This document shows, piece after piece, positions 27,723-38,758 of a stretch of DNA of 42,501 nucleotides. The position numbers and the translations under genes were made by a program. The notes below the pieces were generated by a model, which was given only the letters and a program-made list of their open reading frames with translations, was not told the origin of the DNA and made no database searches. The stretch's first letter is position 1; the number at the start of each line of letters is the position of its first letter. The DNA lies in NCBI GenBank assembly GCA_038117205.1, contig JAYOFL010000029.1, forward strand, positions 1 through 42,501, read 5' to 3'. Source of the stretch: JAQBZY01 sp038117205. Lineage in GTDB: Bacteria > Pseudomonadota > Alphaproteobacteria > Rhodospirillales > Casp-alpha2.

Positions 27723-28406
27723 TCAGCGGCGGGCACCCCGGAACGGCTCGAACTTCGGCAGCTTCCCGGGTGAAGCTTTTTTGACGCCGGCGCCCTTCGG
27801 CAGGATTTCCAGATATCCGCCGTCGCGGTCGATCAGGAAGATGGAGCGGCCCTTGCGGCTGAAAACGCGGCGCATGGTCGCCGAAAAATCACGGTAGACC
27901 TGCCGTTCCAGCGGATCGGCCTCGAACAGCATTTCGGCGCACTTCAGGAATTCCCGCACGAAGTCCGGCGTGACGCGGGCCATGTTGCTGATGACCCAGC
28001 AGCGGTCCTCGAAATCCCAGTAATAGCCGAGGCCGATCAACTCGTCCTTGTTGGTGATGTAGGGAAAGAACGGAAAGGTGCGGCAGGAAACGGAGCGGTT
28101 ATCCCGTTCGCAATGCATGGCGCCCCGGCATTCGACCGCCTGGCAGGTATGATGCAGGCTGTCGACGAGCGCGTGCGTATGGGTGCAGCCCGGCTTGAAC
28201 TTCCGCCACATGTCGGTCCGCGCCTTCAGCGCCTTGAATTCCGCCTTCTGGACGATCGGCACCGCGTTGGTGGTGTCGCAGCAGACCGGCGAGCCGCCGT
28301 TCAGGTGCGCGCACTTCTGCCCGCAGTCGATGTCGACGACGGGGGCGTTAAAAAAATTGAAGATGGCTCGGAAAACGTCCTGCGTCGGTCCTGAGGAACG
28401 GGTCAT
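27723..28406 (-). CDS. cysteine-rich protein of unknown function (possible metal-cluster binder)
   Basis: The 227-residue product has at least nine cysteines in its first half: DCGQKCAHLNGGSPVCCDT, GCTHTHALVDSLHHTCQAVEC, HCERDN and SCRTFPFFPYI. Two histidine-rich stretches lie between them. The pattern recalls YkgJ-type zinc- or iron-chelating clusters, but the spacing is not a clear match. The second half (YYWDFEDRCWVISNMARVTPDFV) is mixed alpha/beta with no known motif and ends in a basic tail. There is no signal peptide, so a cytosolic location is likely. It is on the same strand as the sthA gene downstream and the DM13 gene upstream, but with gaps of about 100 and 78 bases. Confidence 0.72.
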   Translation of the reverse strand: MTRSSGPTQDVFRAIFNFFNAPVVDIDCGQKCAHLNGGSPVCCDTTNAVPIVQKAEFKALKARTDMWRKFKPGCTHTHALVDSLHHTCQAVECRGAMHCERDNRSVSCRTFPFFPYITNKDELIGLGYYWDFEDRCWVISNMARVTPDFVREFLKCAEMLFEADPLERQVYRDFSATMRRVFSRKGRSIFLIDRDGGYLEILPKGAGVKKASPGKLPKFEPFRGARR

Positions 28407-28484
28407 GCTTCGCGTATATGCGCTGGCGTCGGACCTGTCCAGACGGATCGGCGCGTTCGCCGAAAAGTTTCATGTTTCCGGCGA

Positions 28485-28973
28485 TCAGCCGCCCTTGAAG
28501 CTCAGTTTGGCCGGCGAGATCAGGACGCCGAACTGCTCGCACCAGATGACGACGTTCTTATAGGTCTTGAGATCGAGACCGGCCGGGATGTCGAACACCT
28601 GCGATCCCTTGAAGGCGCGGAGCCGGCCGAGATCGACGAACATGGTCGAGGCGACGGGGGTTTGCGGCGTCACCTCGGCGTCCGGGACTAGATAGACATG
28701 ATACTTGGGGCCGGGCCCGACCTCGAAGTCGGCGCCGATCTGCACCGCGTCGGCATAGACGGTGACGCTGCCTTTCCCATAGTGAATGGGGTCGGACGGA
28801 TTGGCGTGAATGAACGTGCCGGTGGCGACGACGGTCTTCTGGGCCGCGTTCTCCAGCCGTTCGTTGGCGACCACGTCGGCCAGGAAGATGTACGGATAGG
28901 CGAAGATGCCGATGGCGAAGCCGCCGATGAGGCCGAGCAATCCGCCGATGATGAAGAGAAGGAACGTGCGCAT
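28485..28973 (-). CDS. membrane-anchored DM13-domain protein
   Basis: A single N-terminal membrane anchor (FLLFIIGGLLGLIGGFAIGIFAYPYIF, about 4-30) is followed by one DM13 domain of about 110 residues. Its features are GTFIHANPSDPIHYGKGSVTVY, GPKYHVYLVPD, LRAFKGSQVFDIPAGLDLKTY and NVVIWCEQFGVLISPAKL, with the conserved cysteine in the WC motif. DM13 domains are thought to take part in extracytoplasmic redox or electron-transfer reactions. The total of 162 residues suggests a periplasmic-facing protein held in the inner membrane. Its partner is unknown. Confidence 0.9.
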   Translation of the reverse strand: MRTFLLFIIGGLLGLIGGFAIGIFAYPYIFLADVVANERLENAAQKTVVATGTFIHANPSDPIHYGKGSVTVYADAVQIGADFEVGPGPKYHVYLVPDAEVTPQTPVASTMFVDLGRLRAFKGSQVFDIPAGLDLKTYKNVVIWCEQFGVLISPAKLSFKGG

Positions 28974-29048
28974 TTGGGTCTCCGGCTCCGCGACTTCTGG
29001 CCGACAGCTTACGCATCCGGCGATGCCGGGTCCACACTCCGGAAACGA

Positions 29049-29078
29049 CTTTGCCGGCCCCTCGCGGGACCGGCAAAG
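29049..29078 (-). terminator. katG transcription terminator hairpin
   Basis: CTTTGCCGG...CCGGCAAAG forms a 13-bp stem with one G-U pair on the minus transcript and a four-base loop, 25 bases after the katG stop. The following bases are only mildly T-rich. It lies in the gap between katG and the DM13 gene. Confidence 0.66.
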
Positions 29079-29102
29079 CTTAAGTTTCAGAACTCGGTTC
29101 GC

Positions 29103-31271
<2,169 letters not shown>

Positions 31272-31475
31272 TTGTTCCTCCTGTTGCGATGTCGTCCGCT
31301 TCGAGTCGGACAGCGGCACAGTGCCCCCATCCGGGTCGTCGTGAACGGCCGGGGCGAGTGGCGCCCTGCCGTCCTCTTGATCCCAAGGGTAGCGGCAGGA
31401 GTGAATTAGTAAAATTGAACGAATTGATAGGTATGATCGGTATGGCCGATGATGAAGCTCGGCGGCTGCACCGTC
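31272..31475. promoter_or_regulatory. katG upstream region
   Basis: The 204 bases contain the katG ribosome-binding site and a locally AT-rich stretch (31401-31440). A degenerate OxyR-like arrangement begins with ATAG at 31427, followed at the right spacing by CGGT and ATGA, so only the first tetramer is a full match. A peroxide-responsive promoter is expected for katG, but the site is not convincing. No gene or terminator is seen. Confidence 0.3.
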
Positions 31476-32420
31476 TCAACCGGCGGCGAGAATGCCTTCG
31501 ATGATTTCCTGCACGGACAGCGCCGCCTTGAAATCCGGAAGCTCGTGCGGTTCGCCCCGCATGAAGCGGGCGAGGTTGTCCAGTTGATGCATCCGCCCCG
31601 CCTGCCGGGGATCGGCGATCTCGGAAATTGCCGGGCGCCACTGATCGCCCGTCGACAGATACACCGTGTACCAGTCGTCGAGGCGGAGCGACGTCGACTT
31701 CCCCCAGACCGTGAACTCGACCCGGTCCGGCCCCGTGCCGCCGACGCCGCCGGCGACGGATACCGGAATGTTCCCGCACGTCAGATCGGCGAGGACGTGC
31801 GTTTCCGCGGCGCCGCCGTTCTTGCCGTCCGGGTAGCGGACGATGGCGTTCTCGAGGGCGAGCGGCCCGAACACGCTCTCGGTCAGATAGATGAAGTGCG
31901 ACAGCACTTCGCGGACGTAGCCGCCCTGCGCCCGCTTGGCGAGCCACGCCGCCGATTCCTGCCAACCGCGCGGCCAGGTCGCGAAGTGGAGGCGGATGTC
32001 GATGGCCTCGACGGCGCCCAGCGATCCGTCCTGGAGCCGGGTTCTCAGGAATGCCCGGCTCGGACTGGCGGCGAAGGAGAAATTGACGGCGTTCGCGACG
32101 CCCATGCGTCCGAAGGTCTCGACCAGCGCGCGGGACTCCGCGACGTCGACGCCGAGCGGCTTTTCGCAGAAGACGGGCTTTCCAGCATTCGCGGCGGCGA
32201 TGGCGTAGGGCGCGTGATGCGCCGGCGGGCAGGCGATGTAGACGAGGTCCACGTCGGGATTTTCGATGAGCGCCTCGGCGGTGCCGACGTAAGGAACGTT
32301 TTGCGGTCCACCCTGCGGGTCGTAGACGGCGGTGACGTCGAATTCCGGGTGCGCCGCCATGTTGCCGAACATGCGCTGTCCCATGACGCCGAAGCCGATG
32401 ATGCCGACGCGATAAGTCAT
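31476..32420 (-). CDS. Gfo/Idh/MocA family oxidoreductase
   Basis: A 314-residue NAD(P)-dependent dehydrogenase of the sugar/inositol type. The Rossmann motif VGIIGFGVMGQRM opens the protein. VDLVYIACPPAHHAPYAIAAANAGKPVFCEKPLG follows, with the family's EKP catalytic lysine, then the C-terminal alpha/beta domain (REVLSHFIYLTESVFGP). The true substrate is unknown. It is 21 bases downstream of an aldo/keto reductase gene on the same strand, so the two probably act on related carbonyl or sugar substrates. Confidence 0.92.
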   Translation of the reverse strand: MTYRVGIIGFGVMGQRMFGNMAAHPEFDVTAVYDPQGGPQNVPYVGTAEALIENPDVDLVYIACPPAHHAPYAIAAANAGKPVFCEKPLGVDVAESRALVETFGRMGVANAVNFSFAASPSRAFLRTRLQDGSLGAVEAIDIRLHFATWPRGWQESAAWLAKRAQGGYVREVLSHFIYLTESVFGPLALENAIVRYPDGKNGGAAETHVLADLTCGNIPVSVAGGVGGTGPDRVEFTVWGKSTSLRLDDWYTVYLSTGDQWRPAISEIADPRQAGRMHQLDNLARFMRGEPHELPDFKAALSVQEIIEGILAAG

Positions 32421-32441
32421 GTGTGGGTTCCCGATTCGAAG

Positions 32442-33284
32442 TTACAGCATTTCCAGATGCGACGGCCCCCGCGGCGGCGGGAACGCCTTGTCGAGGATGG
32501 CGAAGTCGGCGGCGTCGAGGCGGATGTCGAGGGCGGCGAGGTTCTGGTCGATGTGGTCGTGCCGGACGGCCTTCGGGATGGCGATCACGTTGTCCTTCGA
32601 CAGCACCCAGGCGAGCGCTACCTGCAATGGCGTCACGTGGTGCCTTTTCGCGACCAGATCGAGCCCCGGTGCCCCGGCGAGCCGCCCCTGTTCCAGCGGC
32701 GAATAGGCCATCACCGGCACGCTGTGCCGCTTGCAGAGCGACAGGACGTCCCATTCCGGACCCCGGCGGCTGAGGTTGTATAGGATCTGGTTGCAGGCCA
32801 TCTTCTTGCCGTCCTTACAGGCGAGCCATTCCGTCATGTCCCGGGCGTCGAAGTTGGAAACGCCGGCATGACGAATCTTGCCCGCCGACTTGAGCGCCTC
32901 GAAGGCGTCGATGGTTTCCTGGAACGCGACGCCGCCCCGCCAATGCAGCAGATAGAGGTCGATGTAGTCGGTATCGAGCCGCTTCAGGCTCGCCTCGCAG
33001 GCGCGGATCACGCCGTCGTGGTTGGCGTTGCTCGGCAGCACCTTGGAGACGACGAACACGTCCTTCCGGTCGATGCCGGCCTCCTTCACCGCTTGGCCGA
33101 CCACCCGCTCGGCGCCGCCCCGGCCGTACATCTCGGCGGTGTCGATCAGGCGGATGCCGCGCCCCATGGCGTAGCGGACGGCGGCGACCTCGCGCTCGAA
33201 CTCGGATTTTGATTCGCCCATGTACCAGGTGCCGAGGCCCAGGTTCGGCACGGTCTCGCCGCCCGGCAATTCGATGGCGCGCAT
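32442..33284 (-). CDS. aldo/keto reductase
   Basis: The 280-residue product is a (beta/alpha)8 NADPH-dependent carbonyl reductase. The catalytic tetrad is visible: Asp and Tyr in IRLIDTAEMYGRGGAE, Lys in VFVVSKVLPSN, and His in IDLYLLHWRGG. The nucleotide-binding end has VIAIPKAVRHDHIDQNLAAL. Sequence style (GLGTWYMGE at the start, PLEQGRLAG late) fits the bacterial YeaE/YakC-like group. The ATG follows GGAGAAG. It precedes the Gfo/Idh gene in a two-gene unit; the substrate is unknown. Confidence 0.94.
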   Translation of the reverse strand: MRAIELPGGETVPNLGLGTWYMGESKSEFEREVAAVRYAMGRGIRLIDTAEMYGRGGAERVVGQAVKEAGIDRKDVFVVSKVLPSNANHDGVIRACEASLKRLDTDYIDLYLLHWRGGVAFQETIDAFEALKSAGKIRHAGVSNFDARDMTEWLACKDGKKMACNQILYNLSRRGPEWDVLSLCKRHSVPVMAYSPLEQGRLAGAPGLDLVAKRHHVTPLQVALAWVLSKDNVIAIPKAVRHDHIDQNLAALDIRLDAADFAILDKAFPPPRGPSHLEML

Positions 33285-33512
33285 GGTCTTCTCCAGTTTC
33301 CCGTTTCACGGATCGGATTTTCTTGCGCCGCATATTGGCACGGTGGGCGGGGGAGGGCGAGGACCTCGGGCGAGGGGACGCCGGGCGGGGGCGCTGGGTG
33401 CTGCCGCGTCCGCTTATCCCGATTCCCGACCGACACGTTCGTTGCTACCATCCGGTGCAATCGCGCCGGGCCGGCGTTTCCGGCGGCGGGCGGGTTTCAT
33501 GGGGATAGCAAA

Positions 33513-34532
33513 ATGAACGAAGGTGCTTCGCGGGTCATGGATCTGATCTTCGGACGGTGGCGCAGCCAGATCCTCTACGCCGGCGCGAAACTCGGCGTCT
33601 TCGACGCCCTCGGCGGCGAGCCCCGGCCGGCGGCGGACGTCGCCACCGACCTGAAGCTCGATCCGGCCTTCGCGTACCGCCTGATGCGCGCACTCGGCAC
33701 CATCGATCTGCTCGCCGAGGACGACAAGCGCCGCTTCCGCCTGACGGAAGCGGGCGAGTTGTTACGGGCGGATCATCCGACCAGCCTGCAGGGTGTGGCG
33801 CTGCTCGAGGAAGGACCGGAACACTATGCGATCTGGCGGCACCTCCCCGACATGATCCGGGAAGGCAAACAGAACGCGTTCATGCGCGAATACGGCCGGC
33901 ACGCCTTCGACCACGCCGTCGCCGATCCGGGCTATGAGCGGGTGTTCGACGCGGCCATGACCAGCTTCTCCGGCGCCCAGACCGCTTGGGTGCTTGAGGC
34001 GCTGGCGCACTACGACTTCTCCAAGGTGAAGAGCGTCTGTGATATCGGCGGTGGCCGCGGACACATGCTTTTCCACCTGCTCGCCAAGTATCCGCATCTT
34101 TCCGGCACGGTGCTGGAACGCGCCGAGGTTATTGCCGCCAAGGACAAGCTGTGGGCCCAGCCCATGGGCGTTCAGGATCGTTGCGCGTTCGTCGCCGGCG
34201 ACATGTTCGGCGAGGCGCCGGTCGCCGACGTCTACACCATGAAGATGATCCTGCACGACTGGGACGACGACGAATGCGTGCGCATCTTGGAGACCGTCGG
34301 CAAGGCCGCGCCCGCCGGCGGACGCCTGTTCGTGATGGAGCACGTGGTGCCGGGACCGGACACGCCGCACTTCTCCAAGCTGTTCGATATTCACATGATG
34401 TGCTGGGGCACCGGCCGGGAACGCACCGCCGATGAATACGGCGAGCTCATGCGCCGAGCCGGCTGGCAATTCGTCGACACGCACTATCCGGCCGCCGGCC
34501 TGATGGGCGTCGTCGAGGGGCGGCGGGGGTAG
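33513..34532 (+). CDS. SAM-dependent O-methyltransferase (acetylserotonin/hydroxyneurosporene type)
   Basis: A 339-residue methyltransferase with an N-terminal winged-helix dimerisation domain (ILYAGAKLGVFDALGG, YRLMRALGTIDLLAEDDKRRFRLTEAGELL in pieces). The C-terminal class I catalytic domain follows, with motif I KSVCDIGGGRGHML near 178-190 and the later MKMILHDWDDDECVRIL and GGRLFVMEHVVPG. This is the O-methyltransferase_2 layout, where the His of LHDW acts as catalytic base. The substrate cannot be told; no carotenoid or quinone genes are adjacent. The ATG follows GGGGAT. It converges on the next methyltransferase with ten bases between stops. Confidence 0.92.
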   Translation: MNEGASRVMDLIFGRWRSQILYAGAKLGVFDALGGEPRPAADVATDLKLDPAFAYRLMRALGTIDLLAEDDKRRFRLTEAGELLRADHPTSLQGVALLEEGPEHYAIWRHLPDMIREGKQNAFMREYGRHAFDHAVADPGYERVFDAAMTSFSGAQTAWVLEALAHYDFSKVKSVCDIGGGRGHMLFHLLAKYPHLSGTVLERAEVIAAKDKLWAQPMGVQDRCAFVAGDMFGEAPVADVYTMKMILHDWDDDECVRILETVGKAAPAGGRLFVMEHVVPGPDTPHFSKLFDIHMMCWGTGRERTADEYGELMRRAGWQFVDTHYPAAGLMGVVEGRRG

Positions 34533-34542
34533 GGGGCGGTCC

Positions 34543-35316
34543 TTATCTCGCCAAGATGAGCCGGTAGCCGACGTCGCAGGCGTCGAGGTCGAACAGATAG
34601 CCGTGCGCGCGCGCCCAGGCACCGCTTTCGAGATCGTCCGCCAATCTTTTCAGGCCCGCGTCGATACCCTCGATCAGCCAGAACGACGACATGGCGGCGC
34701 GGATGCGCGGATCGAGATAGGCCGCCGGCCGCCGCCAGTAGGCGTAGAGGAAACCGTCCGTGCAATCGTGCGGCACCGGGATGCTCGAAATTTCGACATC
34801 GCCGAGCCACGCCGTGTAATCGGTCAGCTTCGGCATCTGCCCGTCGTCGAGCGTGACGAGGCCCGGGAAATAATCCATCAGCCAGGCGTCCCGGAACGCC
34901 GGATCGAACGCCAGGATGACGACCGGCCCCCGCGTCACGCGGCGGATTTCCCCAAAGCCCTTCGCCTTGTCGGACCAGTGGTGCGCGGTGTTGACCGCCA
35001 TCGCCGCGTCGAAAGACTTGTCGTCGAAGGGAAGGTCCTCGGCCGAGCCCTGAACGATCCGCACCGCCGGCGTGCGCCGCTGCCGGATCATTTCGGCGGA
35101 GGGCTCGACGGCGGTGATTTCCCGTCCCGCGGGCTCGTAGGACCCGGCGCCGGCGCCGACGTTGAGGACGGTGCGCGCCGGCCCGAGCACGTGCTCGATG
35201 ACCGCCGCGATGCGGGCGTCCGGCCTCCTGAGGTCCGAGTAATTCACGCCGATGGTGTCGTAGGTCGTTTGCATGATCCGCTCGTGAACCGGGTGTTCGG
35301 GGGGCTTGTACGCCAT
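34543..35316 (-). CDS. class I SAM-dependent methyltransferase
   Basis: The 257-residue protein has the UbiE/Methyltransf_11 pattern. YDTIGVNYSDLRRPDARI is followed by motif I RTVLNVGAGAGSYEP, an acidic end of strand two in ITAVEPSAEMIRQR, and VQGSAEDLPFDDKSFDAAMAVNTAHHW. The C-terminal part covers a lid with WRRPAAYLDP. Start could be the ATG at 35316 or, as in many relatives that begin just before YDTIG, the ATG at 35274. An FNR/FixK-like box lies 30 bases upstream of the longer start, shared with the divergent transporter gene. The substrate is unknown. Confidence 0.9.
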   Translation of the reverse strand: MAYKPPEHPVHERIMQTTYDTIGVNYSDLRRPDARIAAVIEHVLGPARTVLNVGAGAGSYEPAGREITAVEPSAEMIRQRRTPAVRIVQGSAEDLPFDDKSFDAAMAVNTAHHWSDKAKGFGEIRRVTRGPVVILAFDPAFRDAWLMDYFPGLVTLDDGQMPKLTDYTAWLGDVEISSIPVPHDCTDGFLYAYWRRPAAYLDPRIRAAMSSFWLIEGIDAGLKRLADDLESGAWARAHGYLFDLDACDVGYRLILAR

Positions 35317-35345
35317 CGGGCTCGGGACGGGTACCCAAAAGAATA

Positions 35346-35359
35346 TTGAGCTAAATCAA
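35346..35359. promoter_or_regulatory. FNR/FixK/Anr-type box (TTGAG-N4-ATCAA)
   Basis: The sequence matches nine of the ten conserved bases of the consensus TTGAT-N4-ATCAA; only the fifth base differs. It lies in an AT-rich 60-base stretch between the divergent methyltransferase and YeeE/YedE genes, centred about 74 bases before the transporter ATG. Regulation of one or both genes by an oxygen- or nitric-oxide-sensing CRP/FNR protein is likely but inferred. Confidence 0.62.
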
Positions 35360-35426
35360 TTTATAAAAATCGAATATGTCATAGCCTCGCCGCCTTCGAT
35401 TGGTTGACTGGACGGGGTTGGGCGCG

Positions 35427-36509
35427 ATGGAGAACTGGCTGGCCACGGACGCGATCTCCGATCCGGCGAAGGCGCTGCTGATCGGCCTCGCCGTCGGACT
35501 GCTGTTCGGCGCCGCCGCGCAGTCGTCGAAGTTTTGTCTCCGCAGCGCCTGCGCCGAGTTCTGGTTCGGCCGGATGGAGCGCGCCGTCGCCGTCTGGCTT
35601 TTGGTGTTCGGAAGCGCGCTGCTCGGCGCGCAGTTGCTTCTGGCATCGGGCGAATTGAAGGCGACGGAAATCCGTCAACTCTCCGACGCCGGCAGCCTGT
35701 CCGGCGCCATCGTCGGCGGCATGCTGTTCGGCGTCGGCATGATCCTGGCCAGGGGCTGCGCCAGCCGCTTGTTGGTGCTGTCGGCGACCGGCAATCTGCG
35801 CGCGCTCGTTTCCGGCCTCCTCGTCACCATCGTCGCGCAGGCGTCGCTGTCCGGCGTGTTGTCGCCGGCCCGTCTGTATCTCGCGAGCCTTTGGACCGTG
35901 AGCCCGCAGGAGCGCTCCATCCTCACGACATTGCCGCTCGCGTTGCAGATCGGCCTCGGCGCGGCCACGCTGCTCCTCGCCGTCGCCATCGCCTGGCGGG
36001 CGCGTCTCCGATGGACGGATCAGGTCTTCGCCCTCGGTGTCGGCGGCGCCGTGGCGCTCGGCTGGTATCTGACGTCGGCGTTGGCGCGCGTTTCCTTCAA
36101 TCCGGTCAGCGTCGGCAGCGTCACCTTCACCGGCCCGTCCGCCGACACGCTGATGGCGCTGATCACGTCGCCGCAAATTCCGCTCGGCTTCGCCATCGGC
36201 CTTGTGCCGGGCGTGTTCCTGGGCTCGTTCGCGTCATCACTCTTGCGCCGGGAATTCAAGCTTCAGGCCTTCAGCGCCGAGACCGGCACCGGCCGCTACA
36301 TGATCGGCGCCGGCCTGATGGGCTTCGGCGGCATGCTGGCCGGCGGCTGCGCGGTGGGCGCCGGCATCACCGGCGGTTCGGTTCTGTCGCTGACCGCATG
36401 GGTGGCGCTCCTGTTCATGTGGCTGGGCGCCGGCGCGACGCTTTGGGCCTTTGAACTGGCCGGCCGCGACGTCGCCGATCCGCAGGGACAGGCCGCCCCA
36501 GGCCGATAA
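35427..36509 (+). CDS. YeeE/YedE family sulfur-compound transporter
   Basis: The 360-residue membrane protein has the two-fold repeat of the YeeE/YedE (TsuA) family: SSKFCLRSACAEFWFG and MILARGCASRLLVLSATGNL in the first half, then MLAGGCAVGAGITGGSVLSLTAW in the second. The cysteines form the thiosulfate-relay path in structurally known relatives. About ten hydrophobic segments are present. The ATG at 35427 is preferred; a TTG at 35400 in the same frame would add nine residues. The gene stands without a TusA/SirA-like partner, unlike many relatives. The FNR-like box upstream suggests use under low oxygen. Thiosulfate or another reduced sulfur compound is a likely substrate, not proven. Confidence 0.9.
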   Translation: MENWLATDAISDPAKALLIGLAVGLLFGAAAQSSKFCLRSACAEFWFGRMERAVAVWLLVFGSALLGAQLLLASGELKATEIRQLSDAGSLSGAIVGGMLFGVGMILARGCASRLLVLSATGNLRALVSGLLVTIVAQASLSGVLSPARLYLASLWTVSPQERSILTTLPLALQIGLGAATLLLAVAIAWRARLRWTDQVFALGVGGAVALGWYLTSALARVSFNPVSVGSVTFTGPSADTLMALITSPQIPLGFAIGLVPGVFLGSFASSLLRREFKLQAFSAETGTGRYMIGAGLMGFGGMLAGGCAVGAGITGGSVLSLTAWVALLFMWLGAGATLWAFELAGRDVADPQGQAAPGR

Positions 36510-36556
36510 CTGCGCCTCATACTTTCCCGCAAGACCCGCTTCCCATTGACGTAAGG

Positions 36557-38698
36557 ATGGCGGTGCGCCACATGTGGGCCATGGAACACACCCTGGAATC
36601 CGCCAAGCCCCTGTTTTCCTACCGGAAACACTGGGCCGCCAAGTTCGGCGCCGCGCCGTTCCTGCCCATGTCCAGGGACGAGATGGACATGCTCGGCTGG
36701 GATTCCTGCGACGTCGTCCTGGTGACCGGCGACGCCTACATCGACCATCCGAGCTTCGGGATGGCGGTGATCGGGCGGCTGTTGGAGGCGCAGGGCTTCC
36801 GGGTCGGGATCATTTCTCAACCGGACTGGCAGTCGGCGGAACCGTTCAAGGAACTCGGCCGGCCGAACCTGTTCTTCGGCGTCACCGGCGGCAACATGGA
36901 TTCCATGGTGAACCGCTACACGTCCGATAAGCGACTCCGCCACAACGACAGCTATACGCCGGGCGGCGAGGGCGGCAAGCGGCCGGACCGCTCCGTCGTC
37001 GTCTACGCGCAGCGTTGCCGCGAAGCCTTCAAGGACGTGCCGATCGTGCTGGGCGGCATCGAAAGCTCGCTCCGCCGCATCGCGCATTACGACTACTGGT
37101 CGGACAAGGTGCGCCGTTCCGTGCTGCCGGACGCCAAGGGCGACATTCTTTTATACGGTAACGCGGAACGCGCCGTCGTCGAAGTGGCGCACCGTCTCGC
37201 GCGCAAGGAAGACCCGTCGACGATGGACGACATCCGCGGCGTCGCGCTGATGAAGTCCGCCGTGCCGGACGGCTGGACGGAAATTCACGCCGACGACTTG
37301 GACAGCGGCGAGGAAGGCGGCCGGCGCACCGGCGAGAATGCCGTCATCCGCCTGCCGTCCTATGAAGTCGTCGCGAACGATCCGGAGGCCTATGCCCGCG
37401 CGTCCCGCGTGCTGCACCGGGAAAGCAATCCCGGCAACGCGCGGCCGCTGGTGCAGCGGCACGGCGACCGGGAACTGTGGCTGACACCGCCGCCGATCCC
37501 CCTCGAAATGAACGAGATGGACGGCGTCTACGAGCTTCCCTACGCCCGCGCGCCGCACCCGGTCTACGGCGACGCCAAGATTCCGGCGTGGGAGATGATC
37601 CGCTTTTCCGTCACCATCATGCGCGGCTGCTTCGGCGGCTGTTCCTTCTGCTCGATCACCGAGCACGAGGGCCGCATCATCCAGAGCCGCTCCGAGGGCT
37701 CGATCCTCCGCGAGATCGAGGCGATCCGCGATCGCACCGAGGGCTTCACCGGCATCATCTCCGACGTCGGCGGGCCGACGGCGAACATGTACCGCATGGC
37801 CTGTAAGGACAAGGAGACGGAAGCGCTCTGCCGCCGCCCGTCCTGCGTGTTCCCCGACATCTGCAAGAACCTGAACACCAGCCACGAAAGCCTGATCCAA
37901 CTGTACCGCAAGGCGCGCGAACTGCCCGGCATCAAGAAGGTGATGGTGGCGTCCGGCGTGCGCTACGACCTGGCGGTCAAGAGCCCGACCTACGTCAAGG
38001 AACTCGTCACGCATCACGTCGGCGGCTATCTCAAGATCGCGCCGGAGCACACCGAGGACGGGCCGCTCCGCTACATGATGAAGCCGGGCATCGGCGCCTA
38101 CGACAAGTTCAAGCAGATGTTCGATCAGGCGGCGAAGCAGGCCGGCAAGAAATACTTCCTGATCCCCTACTTCATCGCTGCGCATCCGGGCACGACCGAC
38201 GAGGACATGATGCACCTCGCCATGTGGCTGAAGAAGAACGGGCTCCGCGCCGATCAGGTGCAGACCTTCCTGCCGTCGCCGATGGCGCTGTCGACGGCCA
38301 TGTACCGCTCCGGCATCAATCCGCTCAGGCCGGTCCGGCGGGGTGCGTCGGAACGGGTCGGCACGGTGAAGAATTTGAAGCAGCGGCGGCTGCACAAGGC
38401 GTTTCTGCGCTATCACGACGCGGAGAACTGGCCCCTCTTGCGTGACGCGCTCAAGCGGATGGGCCGGGCCGATCTGATCGGCCCCGGCAAGCAGCACCTG
38501 GTGCCGAACTGGCAGCCGAAAGGCACCGGCGACAAGGGCGGCGAGGGCCGCCGCACCGGCCGCAAGCACGGCGAGCAGAAATTCCTCACCAAGGGCATCA
38601 GCGAGAACCTGCCCGGCGGCCAGCCGGGCCGTCGGTCCGGACGTCAGCCTGGCCAGCGGCCCGCCCGCCAGCCTGGAAAGTCACGGCCGAAGGGGTAA
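36557..38698 (+). CDS. YgiQ family radical SAM protein
   Basis: This 713-residue protein has the long YgiQ N-terminal domain (PFLPMSRDEMDMLGWDSCDVVLVTGDAYIDHPSFGM in pieces). The central radical SAM core follows, with the CxxxCxxC cluster motif in MRGCFGGCSFCSI (Cys358, Cys362, Cys365), which binds the 4Fe-4S cluster and SAM. The core continues through GGPTANMYRMAC, VMVASGVRYDL, LKIAPEHTEDGPLRYMMKPG and FLPSPMALSTAMY. The reaction of this family is not known. The last ~45 residues form a disordered tail of Gly, Arg, Gln and Pro after a Lys/Arg-rich stretch, which may contact nucleic acid. The start may be any of three close ATGs (36557, 36572, 36581). Confidence 0.95.
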   Translation: MAVRHMWAMEHTLESAKPLFSYRKHWAAKFGAAPFLPMSRDEMDMLGWDSCDVVLVTGDAYIDHPSFGMAVIGRLLEAQGFRVGIISQPDWQSAEPFKELGRPNLFFGVTGGNMDSMVNRYTSDKRLRHNDSYTPGGEGGKRPDRSVVVYAQRCREAFKDVPIVLGGIESSLRRIAHYDYWSDKVRRSVLPDAKGDILLYGNAERAVVEVAHRLARKEDPSTMDDIRGVALMKSAVPDGWTEIHADDLDSGEEGGRRTGENAVIRLPSYEVVANDPEAYARASRVLHRESNPGNARPLVQRHGDRELWLTPPPIPLEMNEMDGVYELPYARAPHPVYGDAKIPAWEMIRFSVTIMRGCFGGCSFCSITEHEGRIIQSRSEGSILREIEAIRDRTEGFTGIISDVGGPTANMYRMACKDKETEALCRRPSCVFPDICKNLNTSHESLIQLYRKARELPGIKKVMVASGVRYDLAVKSPTYVKELVTHHVGGYLKIAPEHTEDGPLRYMMKPGIGAYDKFKQMFDQAAKQAGKKYFLIPYFIAAHPGTTDEDMMHLAMWLKKNGLRADQVQTFLPSPMALSTAMYRSGINPLRPVRRGASERVGTVKNLKQRRLHKAFLRYHDAENWPLLRDALKRMGRADLIGPGKQHLVPNWQPKGTGDKGGEGRRTGRKHGEQKFLTKGISENLPGGQPGRRSGRQPGQRPARQPGKSRPKG

Positions 38699-38712
38699 GA
38701 CCCCGACCGTCG

Positions 38713-38731
38713 CCCCGGACTTGATCCGGGG
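38713..38731 (+). terminator. hairpin after the YgiQ gene, part of an interspersed repeat
   Basis: CCCCGGA-CTTGA-TCCGGGG forms a perfect 7-bp stem, followed by CCTATTTCTAT. It starts 15 bases after the YgiQ stop and probably ends that transcript. Its core is also the reverse complement of 38827-38843 in the repeat described next. Confidence 0.55.
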
Positions 38732-38758
38732 CCTATTTCTATATCCCGTCCATCCCCT

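Noticed and set aside
31427..31455. OxyR-type ATAG-N7-CTAT array upstream of katG
   Set aside because: Only one of four tetramers matches fully, so it cannot be called.
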